Shown here: piece by piece, positions 57,746 to 64,000 of the stretch
Layout of the letters: each line of letters begins with the position of its first letter
Position numbering within the stretch: the first letter of the stretch is position 1
Assembly: GCF_000971215.1 (NCBI RefSeq)
Contig: NZ_BBMA01000003.1
Location: forward strand, 338,515-402,514
Reading direction: 5' to 3'
Source of the DNA: Demequina silvatica
Lineage (GTDB): Bacteria > Actinomycetota > Actinomycetes > Actinomycetales > Demequinaceae
Length of the DNA: 64,000 nucleotides
Notes under the pieces: generated by a model
Seen by the model: the letters and a program-made list of their open reading frames with translations, nothing else
Told to the model about the DNA's origin: nothing
Database searches by the model: none
Made by a program: the position numbers and the translations under genes

Positions 57746-57975
57746 TCGAACTCGACCGCCCGCGCCACGTCCGTGCGGTCCGGGATCGGAAGGTCCACGG
57801 CGGCATCCACGTCGCGCGCGGCCTGCATCAGCGCGATACCGATGTGCGGGCGCCGAGCCGCGCGGGTGAGGATGTCGCGTACCTCGGCCTCCATCGAGCG
57901 CCCGTGCTCCTTGGCCTGGGCGGCGAGCTGCCTCTTCACGGACTCGTCGAGCCCTCGAACGATGATGGATGACAT
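57742..57975 (-). CDS. vapB: FitA/VapB-like antitoxin
   Basis: A 77-aa antitoxin with an N-terminal ribbon-helix-helix DNA-binding domain (SSIIVRGLDESVKRQLAAQAKEHGRSMEAEVRDIL), the FitA pattern, and a C-terminal segment (PHIGIALMQAARDVDAAVDLPIPDR) that should wrap around the toxin. The ATG has GGAGG upstream. It is translationally coupled to vapC. An 18-bp inverted repeat 20 bp before the start is the probable autoregulatory operator. Confidence 0.85.
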   Translation of the reverse strand: MSSIIVRGLDESVKRQLAAQAKEHGRSMEAEVRDILTRAARRPHIGIALMQAARDVDAAVDLPIPDRTDVARAVEFE

Positions 57976-57995
57976 TTGCGCGCACCTCCGCGGTT

Positions 57996-58013
57996 GCTAT
58001 CACTGACGATAGC
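57996..58013 (-). promoter_or_regulatory. vapBC operator candidate
   Basis: GCTATC (57996-58001) and GATAGC (58008-58013) form a perfect inverted repeat with a 6-bp centre (ACTGAC), about 20 bp upstream of the vapB start, where ribbon-helix-helix antitoxins bind their own promoter. Confidence 0.55.
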
Positions 58014-58048
58014 ATTCGGCGAAATGGCGCGGACCGGCGCCAACACGC

Positions 58049-58528
58049 TCATCCGATCAGGTACGCGAAGCCCCGGCCCACGGAGGCCTGGTGGGCGGTG
58101 AACGCGACGGCAGCCTCGAGGTACTCGAGGACGTAGTCGTCGGCGGCGCCGTCCGGTGTCTCCCGCTGAAGCAGCGCGACGTCCTCGGCGATGCGAGGCA
58201 CCTCCTCAGGAGTGACCGCGCGCACCCACGGATCCCAGCCGCGGTCGGTGAAGCGGACCTTGCCCTCGAACATGCGGAACGCCGGTCGCGGTGGTGCGCC
58301 TGGCTGGTCCGGCGCCGTGAGCGACTGGAGCCCGGGCCATGCCTTGTCGAGGTAGAGCATGTCCTCGGCGGGGAGCGCCGGGACGCCCGTGATCACGCTG
58401 AACTGCGCTCCTGGCACCGTTCCCCAGGCGTCGGCGAGAGGATCGCGGCCGATGAACGCGCGCGGATCCGCGCGCGCCGCCGCAGTCAGCTCCGGCGGGA
58501 AGGCGTATGCGTAGTACCTGATGCCCAT
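58049..58528 (-). CDS. DUF1877 family protein
   Basis: A 159-aa cytosolic protein of the DUF1877 (YfbM-like) family: MGIRYYAYAFPPELTAAARADP at the N-terminus, AEDMLYLDKAWPGLQSLT in the middle, and the conserved acidic end DDYVLEYLEAAVAFTAHQASVGRGFAYLIG. Family members are about 160 aa and have no assigned activity. The ATG 58528 gives the family's usual MG start. It lies upstream of vapB on the same strand but with a separate operator between them. Confidence 0.75.
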   Translation of the reverse strand: MGIRYYAYAFPPELTAAARADPRAFIGRDPLADAWGTVPGAQFSVITGVPALPAEDMLYLDKAWPGLQSLTAPDQPGAPPRPAFRMFEGKVRFTDRGWDPWVRAVTPEEVPRIAEDVALLQRETPDGAADDYVLEYLEAAVAFTAHQASVGRGFAYLIG

Positions 58529-58646
58529 GAGCCGATGCTCGTCCGCTCCCGGCCGCGCCTCAACGCCGCCCCCGAAAGCTGTGGACAGCGCGCGCGCCGC
58601 GCGGGGCCGTGGGCATCGGCTTTGCCCGCGCCCACCCGCGCAGCGA

Positions 58647-58682
58647 CGTCGGGGCCCCCGCCCGCAGGCGGGGACCCCGACG
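58647..58682 (-). terminator. Terminator hairpin after the M28 peptidase gene
   Basis: CGTCGGGGCCCCCGCC (58647-58662) pairs with GGCGGGGACCCCGACG (58667-58682) with one mismatch and a 4-nt loop, 28 bp downstream of the peptidase stop on the reverse strand. No U tract, which is common for actinobacterial terminators. Confidence 0.6.
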
Positions 58683-58709
58683 GTCAGAGGCAAGCGTCAG
58701 CAGGTAGCG

Positions 58710-60236
58710 TCAGCGAACCGCCTCGGCCCCCAGGAACTCCGCGCCCTTGAACAACCCGTTCGCCTTGCCCTTCGCCGTGCCGTTCACCGCCGACGTGGTC
58801 TCCGCGAACGTCAGCGTCGAGTGGGCGATCGCGTCCGACATCAGGTCGAGCGTCTCGAGTGAGAGGTTGTCGAGGGTGTCGCAGCCCGAGTGGTAGCAGG
58901 GGTCATACGCGACCCCGGCGGTCCCACCGAACAGCGCGGCCTCCTCCTCGGTCTTGATCCCCTCGGCCCCAGTGAACAGGCCTCCGGCCGGGATGCCCGC
59001 CTCGATGAATCCGAGGTAGTCGGAGCGGCCGTCGAACTCGGTCGGGACCGTCTCCGCGCCCTGCGCCGCGAAGAACGCCTCGAAGACGTCCTCGACCACG
59101 TTCGACCCACCGGGACCGGACTGGCCGAACGCGTCCCCGTCGCCGTCGTAGACGAAGTTGACCGCGTTGGGCGAGCCGACCATGTCGAAGTTGAGGTTCA
59201 CCGCGGTGCCCTTGATCTCCGACTTCGACAGCTGCGACACGTAGTACGAGGAGCCGAGCAGGCCGTCCTCCTCGCCGCTCCAGAACGCGAAGCGCACGCG
59301 GTTCTCGAGCGGCTCATCGAGAGAGGCTAACGCCAGCGCCGTCTCGAGGATCGCCGCGGTGCCGGTGCCGTTGTCGTTGATGCCGGGGCCCTCGCCCACG
59401 GAGTCGAGGTGGCCGCCGACCACCACGGTGCGGTCCGCGCGCCCGGTCGGGGTGTCCGCGAGCAGGTTCATGGTCGACACGGGCACGGTGAGCTGGTCGA
59501 TGTCGATCACCATCTCGAGGCCGGCCGTCGCGGACAGCGCAGCGCCGATATCAAACGAGGTGCTCACCACCGGGATCTCCGGCACCGTCTCGCCGAGCGT
59601 CCCGTAGAACATGCCCGTGCGGTCGACCCCGCCGTCGCCCTGGTTGAAGATGATCACGCCCGAGGCGCCCGCCGCGATCGCGTTGAGCGTCTTCTGCTCG
59701 AACGAGCACGCGCCGCGCTGGATCAGCGCGATGTCGCCCGCCGGGAAGCCGGCGAAGTCGGCGGCCTCGCAGCCGCTGGTGGAGGCGCTGGGCGTGCCCA
59801 CCGACAGGTCGACCCCCGTCACGGGGGCCTCCGCGAGACCCTCGCCCTCCATCGGGTAGTAGTCGGTGTCGAGCTCGTACGCCGTGTCGCCGGGCGCGGT
59901 CTCCGCGAACGTCGCCGAGACGAGCGTCTGACGCTCGTACGTGAACGGCTGGATGGTGGTGGTGTAGCCGGCGGCCTCGAGCTGCGCCTGGACGTAGGCC
60001 ACCGAGGCCACGTGGCCCGCGGTGCCCGCCTGGCGGTTGCCGCCGTTCGCGTCGGCGATCGCCTGGAACGCCTCCAGATGTGAGTAGACCCCCTCGACGG
60101 TGACGGCGTCGAGGAGGTCGGTGGTGTCGGTCGGGGTGGCCCCTTGGGCTCCCGCCGCGAACGCGACGCTGGCGGCGAGGCCCGCGGTGGCGGTGAAGGC
60201 GATGGTGCGGGTGTGGATGCCGGATGGTTTGTGCAC
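58710..60236 (-). CDS. Secreted M28-family zinc aminopeptidase with PA domain
   Basis: A 508-aa secreted metallopeptidase. The GTG at 60236 follows AAGGGAG and opens a signal peptide (MHKPSGIHTRTIAFTATAGL..., cleaved near GAQGA). A PA insert follows (GDIALIQRGACSFEQKTLNAIAAGASGVIIFNQGD). The M28 core has metal ligands in VVVGGHLDSVGEGPGINDNGTG, the catalytic/bridging Glu pair in FWSGEEDGLLGS, NFDMVGSPN and the C-terminal His in YHSGCDTLDNLS. It should cut N-terminal residues from peptides outside the cell, feeding the peptide uptake systems. Family length is normal. Confidence 0.92.
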   Translation of the reverse strand: MHKPSGIHTRTIAFTATAGLAASVAFAAGAQGATPTDTTDLLDAVTVEGVYSHLEAFQAIADANGGNRQAGTAGHVASVAYVQAQLEAAGYTTTIQPFTYERQTLVSATFAETAPGDTAYELDTDYYPMEGEGLAEAPVTGVDLSVGTPSASTSGCEAADFAGFPAGDIALIQRGACSFEQKTLNAIAAGASGVIIFNQGDGGVDRTGMFYGTLGETVPEIPVVSTSFDIGAALSATAGLEMVIDIDQLTVPVSTMNLLADTPTGRADRTVVVGGHLDSVGEGPGINDNGTGTAAILETALALASLDEPLENRVRFAFWSGEEDGLLGSSYYVSQLSKSEIKGTAVNLNFDMVGSPNAVNFVYDGDGDAFGQSGPGGSNVVEDVFEAFFAAQGAETVPTEFDGRSDYLGFIEAGIPAGGLFTGAEGIKTEEEAALFGGTAGVAYDPCYHSGCDTLDNLSLETLDLMSDAIAHSTLTFAETTSAVNGTAKGKANGLFKGAEFLGAEAVR

Positions 60237-60364
60237 GGTCAACTCCCTTGGGACGCCTGGGCCGGGCACCGGGTTTGTCCGGCTCGCAGTATTTGCGAGA
60301 TTAGTAGGGGTTTGTCAGGGGTGACAAGAGATATGCGACGTCTGTCGGTCGCCCGGTTCCCCCA

Positions 60365-60408
60365 GGGGACGATGCGGCGGCCGGCTACCCAGCCACCGCA
60401 TCGTCCCC
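60365..60408. repeat. Head-to-head repeat hairpin upstream of M28 gene (copy 2)
   Basis: GGGGACGATGCGG (60365-60377) pairs with CCGCATCGTCCCC (60396-60408) around an inner CCGGCTACCCAGCC. The centre is almost the same as at 57271-57312, so the whole composite, not only its 10-bp ends, has been copied. It lies between the rtcB stop and the peptidase start, both on the reverse strand, where it could end rtcB transcription. Confidence 0.75.
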
Positions 60409-60430
60409 CGGTGGTCACCCCGGCAAGGGA

Positions 60431-61621
60431 TCAGTCGCCCTTCACGTTGACGAGCTGCCGGAGCGTGTGCCGGATCTCCACCAGGTCCGCGGCGTCGACC
60501 ATCACCTGGTCGATGTCCTTGTACGCGGCCGGGATCTCGTCGATGAAGGCGTCGGTGTCGCGGTACTCGATGCCCGCCATGGACGCCCGCAGGTCGTCCT
60601 GGGTGAACGCCTTCCGCGCCGCCGACCGCGAGTACACGCGGCCCGCGCCGTGCGGCGACGAGTGCAGCGCCGGCGCGTGACCCCGCCCCGTCACCACGTA
60701 GGACGCCGTGCCCATCGAGCCCGGGATCAGCCCCCACTCGCCGTCGGTCGCCGAGATGGCGCCCTTCCGCGACACCCACACCTCCTTGCCCCAGTGCTTC
60801 TCGCGCTGGGTGAAGTTGTGGTGGCAGTTGATCCTGGTGCGCTGCTGGACCGCCGCATCGTCACCGGTAGATGCGGACATCCACCGCTCGAACTGGTCGA
60901 CCACGCGGTCCATCATCTCCGCCCTGTTGGCGAGGGCGTAGGCCTGGGCCCACAGGAGGTCGGCGACGTAGGCGTCGAACTCCGGCGTGCCCTCGACCAG
61001 GTAGGCGAGGTCCTTGTCGGGCAGGGTGATCCAGTGCCGCTCCATCTCCCGGCGCGCGACGCCGATGTGGTGCTGGGCGATCCGGTTGCCGATGCCCCGC
61101 GACCCCGAGTGGAGGAAGAACCAGACGGTGTCGGACTCGTCGACGCTGACCTCGATGAAGTGGTTGCCCGAGCCGAGCGAGCCCAGCTGGAGCCGCCAGT
61201 GCCGCATGAGGCCGTCGAACCGCGCGAGCTGCTCGTGCGTCGCCGCCTCCTCCAGCGCGGTGACCCGGGCCGCGGCGGCGTCGCGCAGCTTGCGGTTCCG
61301 CGCGCCGGCGCTGAGGGGGATGGCCCGCTCGATCTGCTGGCGCAGCTCGGCGAGGTCCTTGCCTTCGAGGTCGGCCCGCGTGAACTGGGTCGCGACGGCG
61401 ATCATGCCGCACCCGATGTCCACACCCACGGCCGCCGGCATGATCGCCCCCAGGGTGGGGATAACGGAGCCGACGGTCGCGCCGAGCCCCAGGTGGGCGT
61501 CCGGCATGAGCGCGAGGTGCGGGTAGATGAACGGCATGGTCGAGGTGGTGAGCGCCTGCTCCTTGGTCTGGGGGTCCAGGATGGACGCCCAGTTCAGAAG
61601 CCGAGCGTTCAGCTTCTCCAT
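60431..61621 (-). CDS. rtcB: RNA-splicing ligase RtcB
   Basis: A 396-aa GTP- and Mn-dependent RNA ligase that joins 2',3'-cyclic phosphate or 3'-phosphate ends to 5'-OH ends, acting in RNA repair. Metal ligands are in GVDIGCGM, GSGNHFIEV and FLHSGSRGIGNRIAQHH. HHNFT follows, and the guanylylated histidine lies in the SSPHGAGRVYSRSAARK segment. Length fits compact bacterial RtcB. The ATG at 61621 has AAAGGAAAGACC. No archease gene is adjacent. A long, gene-poor upstream region holds one possible micro-ORF. Confidence 0.93.
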   Translation of the reverse strand: MEKLNARLLNWASILDPQTKEQALTTSTMPFIYPHLALMPDAHLGLGATVGSVIPTLGAIMPAAVGVDIGCGMIAVATQFTRADLEGKDLAELRQQIERAIPLSAGARNRKLRDAAAARVTALEEAATHEQLARFDGLMRHWRLQLGSLGSGNHFIEVSVDESDTVWFFLHSGSRGIGNRIAQHHIGVARREMERHWITLPDKDLAYLVEGTPEFDAYVADLLWAQAYALANRAEMMDRVVDQFERWMSASTGDDAAVQQRTRINCHHNFTQREKHWGKEVWVSRKGAISATDGEWGLIPGSMGTASYVVTGRGHAPALHSSPHGAGRVYSRSAARKAFTQDDLRASMAGIEYRDTDAFIDEIPAAYKDIDQVMVDAADLVEIRHTLRQLVNVKGD

Positions 61622-61819
61622 GGTCTTTCCTTTCTGCGTGGTGTTCTGGTGGGTGGGTGCCGCCCGCGAGGGCGGCTCGTGGCGAGCAGGCGTGCGCGCG
61701 CACGGTTCATGGCGGGTGGGGGCGCTGGAGCGCCGCTTCTCGCGACGCGATGGCGCGGGAAGGGCGCGGCTCAGGCCCGGCGCCGCCATGCTGGCCCACG
61801 GTCGTGTGGGCGAGCCTGG

Positions 61820-61900
61820 CTAGCGCAAGGAGGGATTGAGCGGGGTGCGCTGAGGCAGGAGTCGATATTCGACGGCCGAGCGGTTCGCTTCGAGGCGCAT
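61820..61900 (-). CDS. Possible micro-ORF upstream of rtcB
   Basis: The 426-bp stretch 61622-62047 has no normal gene. In it, a strong Shine-Dalgarno sequence (GGAAGGAGTCACG) precedes an ATG at 61900 that opens a 26-codon frame, MRLEANRSAVEYRLLPQRTP then LNPSLR, ending TAG at 61820. It could be a leader peptide of the rtcB transcript or the relic of a gene. One dispersed repeat lies at 61991-62000. The rest of the stretch shows only short GC-rich hairpins. Confidence 0.3.
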   Translation of the reverse strand: MRLEANRSAVEYRLLPQRTPLNPSLR

Positions 61901-62047
61901 CGTGACTCCTTCCGTGTGCTGCGAGGGTGCCCGCGGCGGTCGCGGGGCACAGTTACGGGACCGTACTCCCTGGTTGAAGGGATGGCAAGGGGACGATGCG
62001 GGGGTTGGGCTTTGTGTGAACGGTCGGTGGGCGCGGGGTGAGGGTCG

Positions 62048-62365
62048 TCAGACGACGGTCACCGAGTCGCCGTCGAAGTCCGCGACGAGGTGGAGCTCGC
62101 CGCCGAGCGCGGCGACGTAGGCGCGCAGGGTGGCGACCTCCGCGGCGGTCGGAGCGCCGGCCTCGATCGCGGAGACTCGTGGCTGCGAGACGCCCATCGC
62201 TTCCGCGACCTGGCGCTGGCTCAGGTTCCGTGCGCGTCGGAGCTCCGCGAGGCGTGCGGCGGCGAGGCGGAGCTCCAGCACCGAGCGATGCTCGGCGATG
62301 CGGGACTCGTCGAGATCGCCTGCCTCGGCCATGGCCGCGCGCGTGGACTTCCAGTCGGGTGCCAT
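62048..62365 (-). CDS. higA: HigA-type antitoxin (XRE family)
   Basis: A 105-aa helix-turn-helix protein. After an N-terminal helical part (MAPDWKSTRAAMAEAGDLDESRI) comes a Cro/CI-like domain, LAELRRARNLSQRQVAEAMGVSQPRVSAIEAG, and a C-terminal strand region (AALGGELHLVADFDG). The ATG overlaps the toxin stop by 3 bp. Toxin-before-antitoxin order is the rule for HigBA, so it should neutralise HigB and repress the operon. Confidence 0.88.
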   Translation of the reverse strand: MAPDWKSTRAAMAEAGDLDESRIAEHRSVLELRLAAARLAELRRARNLSQRQVAEAMGVSQPRVSAIEAGAPTAAEVATLRAYVAALGGELHLVADFDGDSVTVV

Positions 62366-62721
62366 CAGTGCTCCTGCCCGCGGGTGGCGACCCACTGCTC
62401 GAATCGCCGCTCGGCGATCTGGATGTTCTGCGAGTACCAGTCGGTCCAGCGCCCGCGCTTGTCGCCGATGGCGAGCACGATGGCACGCCGATCGGGATCG
62501 AAGGCGAACAGCGCGCGCACCGTCGCGACGCGCAGTTCCTTGAGATGGGGGAGCCGCGAACCGGCGATGCGGTCGACGAGTGGCCGCCCAAGGTGCGGCC
62601 CCTCGGCTTCGAGCAGGTCGATCGCGGCCACGACGCGCTCAGCGAGCCTGGGTTGCTCGACCGCGATCGTCATCAGCCACGCCTCGACTTCCGGGAGAAG
62701 GATCACTGCCCATCGACTCAT
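62365..62721 (-). CDS. higB: HigB/RelE-type toxin
   Basis: A 118-aa RelE/HigB-fold ribosome-dependent mRNA interferase candidate: VEAWLMTIAVEQPRLAERVVAAIDLLEAEGPHLGRPLVDRIAGS, then LPHLKELRVATVRALFAFDPDRRAIVLAIGDKRGRWTDWYSQNI. The basic and aromatic residues near the end (KRGRW, DWYSQ, RRFEQW) match catalytic positions of phage-derived Gp49-like HigB. TAGCGT (62729-62734, reverse strand) is 7 nt before the ATG at 62721, so this start is preferred over the upstream ATG at 62766. Confidence 0.88.
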   Translation of the reverse strand: MSRWAVILLPEVEAWLMTIAVEQPRLAERVVAAIDLLEAEGPHLGRPLVDRIAGSRLPHLKELRVATVRALFAFDPDRRAIVLAIGDKRGRWTDWYSQNIQIAERRFEQWVATRGQEH

Positions 62722-62725
62722 GAGT

Positions 62726-62741
62726 ATAACGCTAGGGTTAT
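62726..62741 (-). promoter_or_regulatory. higBA operator candidate
   Basis: ATAAC (62726-62730) and GTTAT (62737-62741) form an inverted repeat with a 6-bp centre overlapping the -10 box TAGCGT and reaching within 5 bp of the start codon. This is where a HigA dimer would repress. Confidence 0.45.
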
Positions 62742-62826
62742 GGTCAGACAACGGGGATCGGTTCACCGCAAGGACGCGAAAGCGGCGGCCGGGTGTGAAC
62801 CCAACCGCCGCATCGTCCCCTAGCGC

Positions 62827-63804
62827 TCAGGGGCGCAGCATGACCTTCCCGGCGCGACCCGGGGTGAAGTGTGCCTTCACGGCGTCAGCGATCTCGCCGA
62901 AAGAGAACGTCGCCTCCACCGGCAGCGTGATCGTCCCGTCGGAGAGCCGGGCGAAGAGCTCGCGCATGAGGCGGCTGCGGTCCTCGGCCGGCATGGCGGC
63001 GCTGACCTTGGATCCCCAGAAGCCGCGCACGGTGGCCTGCTTGAAGATGACGTCGCCCGAGCCGATCTCCATGGTCGGCGAGGCCATCGCGCCGAACACC
63101 ACGAGCGTGCCGTTCTCGGCGAGCTGCGACATCACGTCGCTGGCCGCCGGGCCGCCGACCGACTCGACGCCGACCTTGAGCGGCGCGCCGCCGGTGATCT
63201 CGAGGACGCGCTCCTGCCAGCCGTCGGTGTCGGTGGCGACGATGCGCGCGATGCCCTGGGCCTCGAGCTCGCCGATGCCGTCGGTGCGGCGGACCAGGCC
63301 GACCACGTTGATCCCGCGGGCGGCGGCCAGCTGCGCGACGAGGCGACCGACCGCGCCGTTGGCGGCGTTCTGGATCATCCAGTCGCCCTCGGCGAGGTCG
63401 AGCGAGTCGAGCAGGCTGATGGCGGAGAAGGGCATGGCGACCAGCTGGGCGGCGACGTCGTCGGGGATGCCGTCGGGCACGGGGATGAGCGCGGCGGCCT
63501 TGGCGACGAACTGCTCCGCCCACACGCCGAACGTGCCGCCGGTGGCGACGCGCTGGCCGACCTCGAGGTGGTCGACACCCTCGCCGAGCGCGTCGATCAC
63601 GCCGACGGCCTCGGTGCCGGAGCGGGCCGGCATCTCGGGCTTGAAGCCGTAGTTGCCGGTGACGGTCCACAGGTCGTGGTTGTGGATGGGGGAGAGGGTG
63701 AGCCGGACGCGGGCCTCGCCGGGGCCGGGCTCGGGGGTGGCGATCTCCTCGGCCGTGAGGACCTCGGCCGGGTTGCCGAACGCGTGGTGGATCAATGCCT
63801 TCAT
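62827..63804 (-). CDS. Zinc-type medium-chain alcohol dehydrogenase / quinone oxidoreductase
   Basis: A 325-aa NADPH-dependent medium-chain reductase. The N-terminal GroES-like domain (MKALIHHAFGNPAEVLTAEEIATPEPGPGE) lacks the structural-zinc cysteines, so it is of the quinone-reductase/MECR type. The Rossmann half has NAANGAVGRLVAQLAAARGINVVGLVRR (nucleotide-binding GAVG) and GVESVGGPAASDVMSQLAENG. It ends FGEIADAVKAHFTPGRAGKVMLRP as this family does. Substrate unknown. A dispersed repeat (62809-62818) ends 8 bp after the stop codon. Confidence 0.88.
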   Translation of the reverse strand: MKALIHHAFGNPAEVLTAEEIATPEPGPGEARVRLTLSPIHNHDLWTVTGNYGFKPEMPARSGTEAVGVIDALGEGVDHLEVGQRVATGGTFGVWAEQFVAKAAALIPVPDGIPDDVAAQLVAMPFSAISLLDSLDLAEGDWMIQNAANGAVGRLVAQLAAARGINVVGLVRRTDGIGELEAQGIARIVATDTDGWQERVLEITGGAPLKVGVESVGGPAASDVMSQLAENGTLVVFGAMASPTMEIGSGDVIFKQATVRGFWGSKVSAAMPAEDRSRLMRELFARLSDGTITLPVEATFSFGEIADAVKAHFTPGRAGKVMLRP

Positions 63805-64000
63805 GAGGGGCCTTCCTTGTGGGAGTGGAGCGGGTCTCCCTTGATTGTGGGGGGAGGCGCGCGCGGGGTGCCGAGGAAGGGCAACGTGGGTACCGGGGTG
63901 GGTATTCCGGCAAAGGGTGTCGCTGGACGATGAGTTGTTTCCGTCTTGCGTGAGCGTCCCGGGCTTGCTGCTCGCGGGCGAAGTGTGCTCGACCGAAGGG

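Larger units (their letters stand above)
1186..62818. repeat. Dispersed 10-bp motif GGACGATGCG, 37 exact copies
   Basis: Exact forward copies start at 1186, 2501, 6904, 10420, 12089, 13382, 15995, 18680, 20616, 23269, 27130, 32635, 36621, 42758, 54287, 57272, 60367 and 61991. Exact reverse copies (CGCATCGTCC) start at 1669, 3871, 5602, 7065, 14426, 16013, 16659, 18749, 22568, 26700, 30058, 33413, 36327, 37376, 37879, 39668, 57302, 60397 and 62809. Most extend to GGGACGATGCG followed by C or G. Near copies lie at about 7230, 39698, 41594, 43893, 60850 and 63238. By base composition well under one copy is expected in 64 kb. Copies occur within genes and between them. Confidence 0.85.

Noticed and set aside
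63805..64000. Last 196 bases, searched for a gene start or regulatory site
   Set aside because: Only a near-copy of the dispersed motif (GGACGATGAG at about 63926) was noticed; nothing firm enough to annotate.

Overview
The window is one 64-kb chromosomal stretch from a high-GC actinobacterium. GC-rich codons, many GTG starts, ATGA/GTGA gene overlaps, DUF222-HNH and DUF1684 genes, HtaA/HmuTUV heme uptake and many apparently leaderless promoters point to the Micrococcales (Demequina- or Cellulomonas-like). The genus cannot be fixed from the sequence. No rRNA, tRNA, CRISPR array or intact transposase was seen.

Layout. 1-7 kb: a CPA2 antiporter (cut by the left edge), two holin-like membrane proteins, a sulfide:quinone reductase with a small partner behind a CsoR/CstR-type operator, a divergent MarR / F420-type reductase pair, and a membrane alpha/beta-hydrolase. 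7.1-14.8 kb: a heme-iron island (leader mini-ORF with terminator, hmuO, hmuT, hmuU, hmuV, then convergent htaA behind a DtxR-like box). 14.8-19.3 kb: a sulfate ABC operon with an Rrf2 regulator at its end and a matching inverted repeat at its promoter. 19.3-27.8 kb: arginine deiminase, a CotH-like fragment, TM2 and small Cys-rich proteins, two GNATs, an RraB-like protein, an MFS exporter, a small HTH protein, thymidine kinase and DUF1684. 27.9-35.1 kb: a LysR regulator running in frame, with no stop, into a peptide-type ABC operon that ends in a C39-like cysteine peptidase. 35.1-36.6 kb: four tandem small proteins sharing a CxxC...CxxH pattern. 36.7-40.1 kb: LacI regulator and GH42 beta-galactosidase. 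40.2-43.8 kb: a toxin-like/HTH pair, a UvrD-type helicase and a Cys-tailed protein. 43.9-52.4 kb: a GntR-controlled uptake cluster (second dipeptide-type ABC system, isochorismatase-fold hydrolase, MFS). 52.7-64 kb: DUF222-HNH protein, two paralogous unknown proteins, VapBC, DUF1877, secreted M28 peptidase, RtcB, HigBA and a medium-chain dehydrogenase.

The most unusual signal is a dispersed 10-bp motif, GGACGATGCG, present 37 times counting both orientations. It occurs inside genes, just after stop codons, and in pairs that form hairpins. It is missing from about 42.8-54.3 kb, the interval holding the GntR/ABC/isochorismatase cluster, which suggests that segment arrived more recently. Other points of interest are 18 genes with a TANNNT-like box 6-7 nt before the start codon, CsoR/CstR-type palindromes in two promoter spacers, the LysR/substrate-binding-protein continuous frame, and the tandem CxxC/CxxH protein array.
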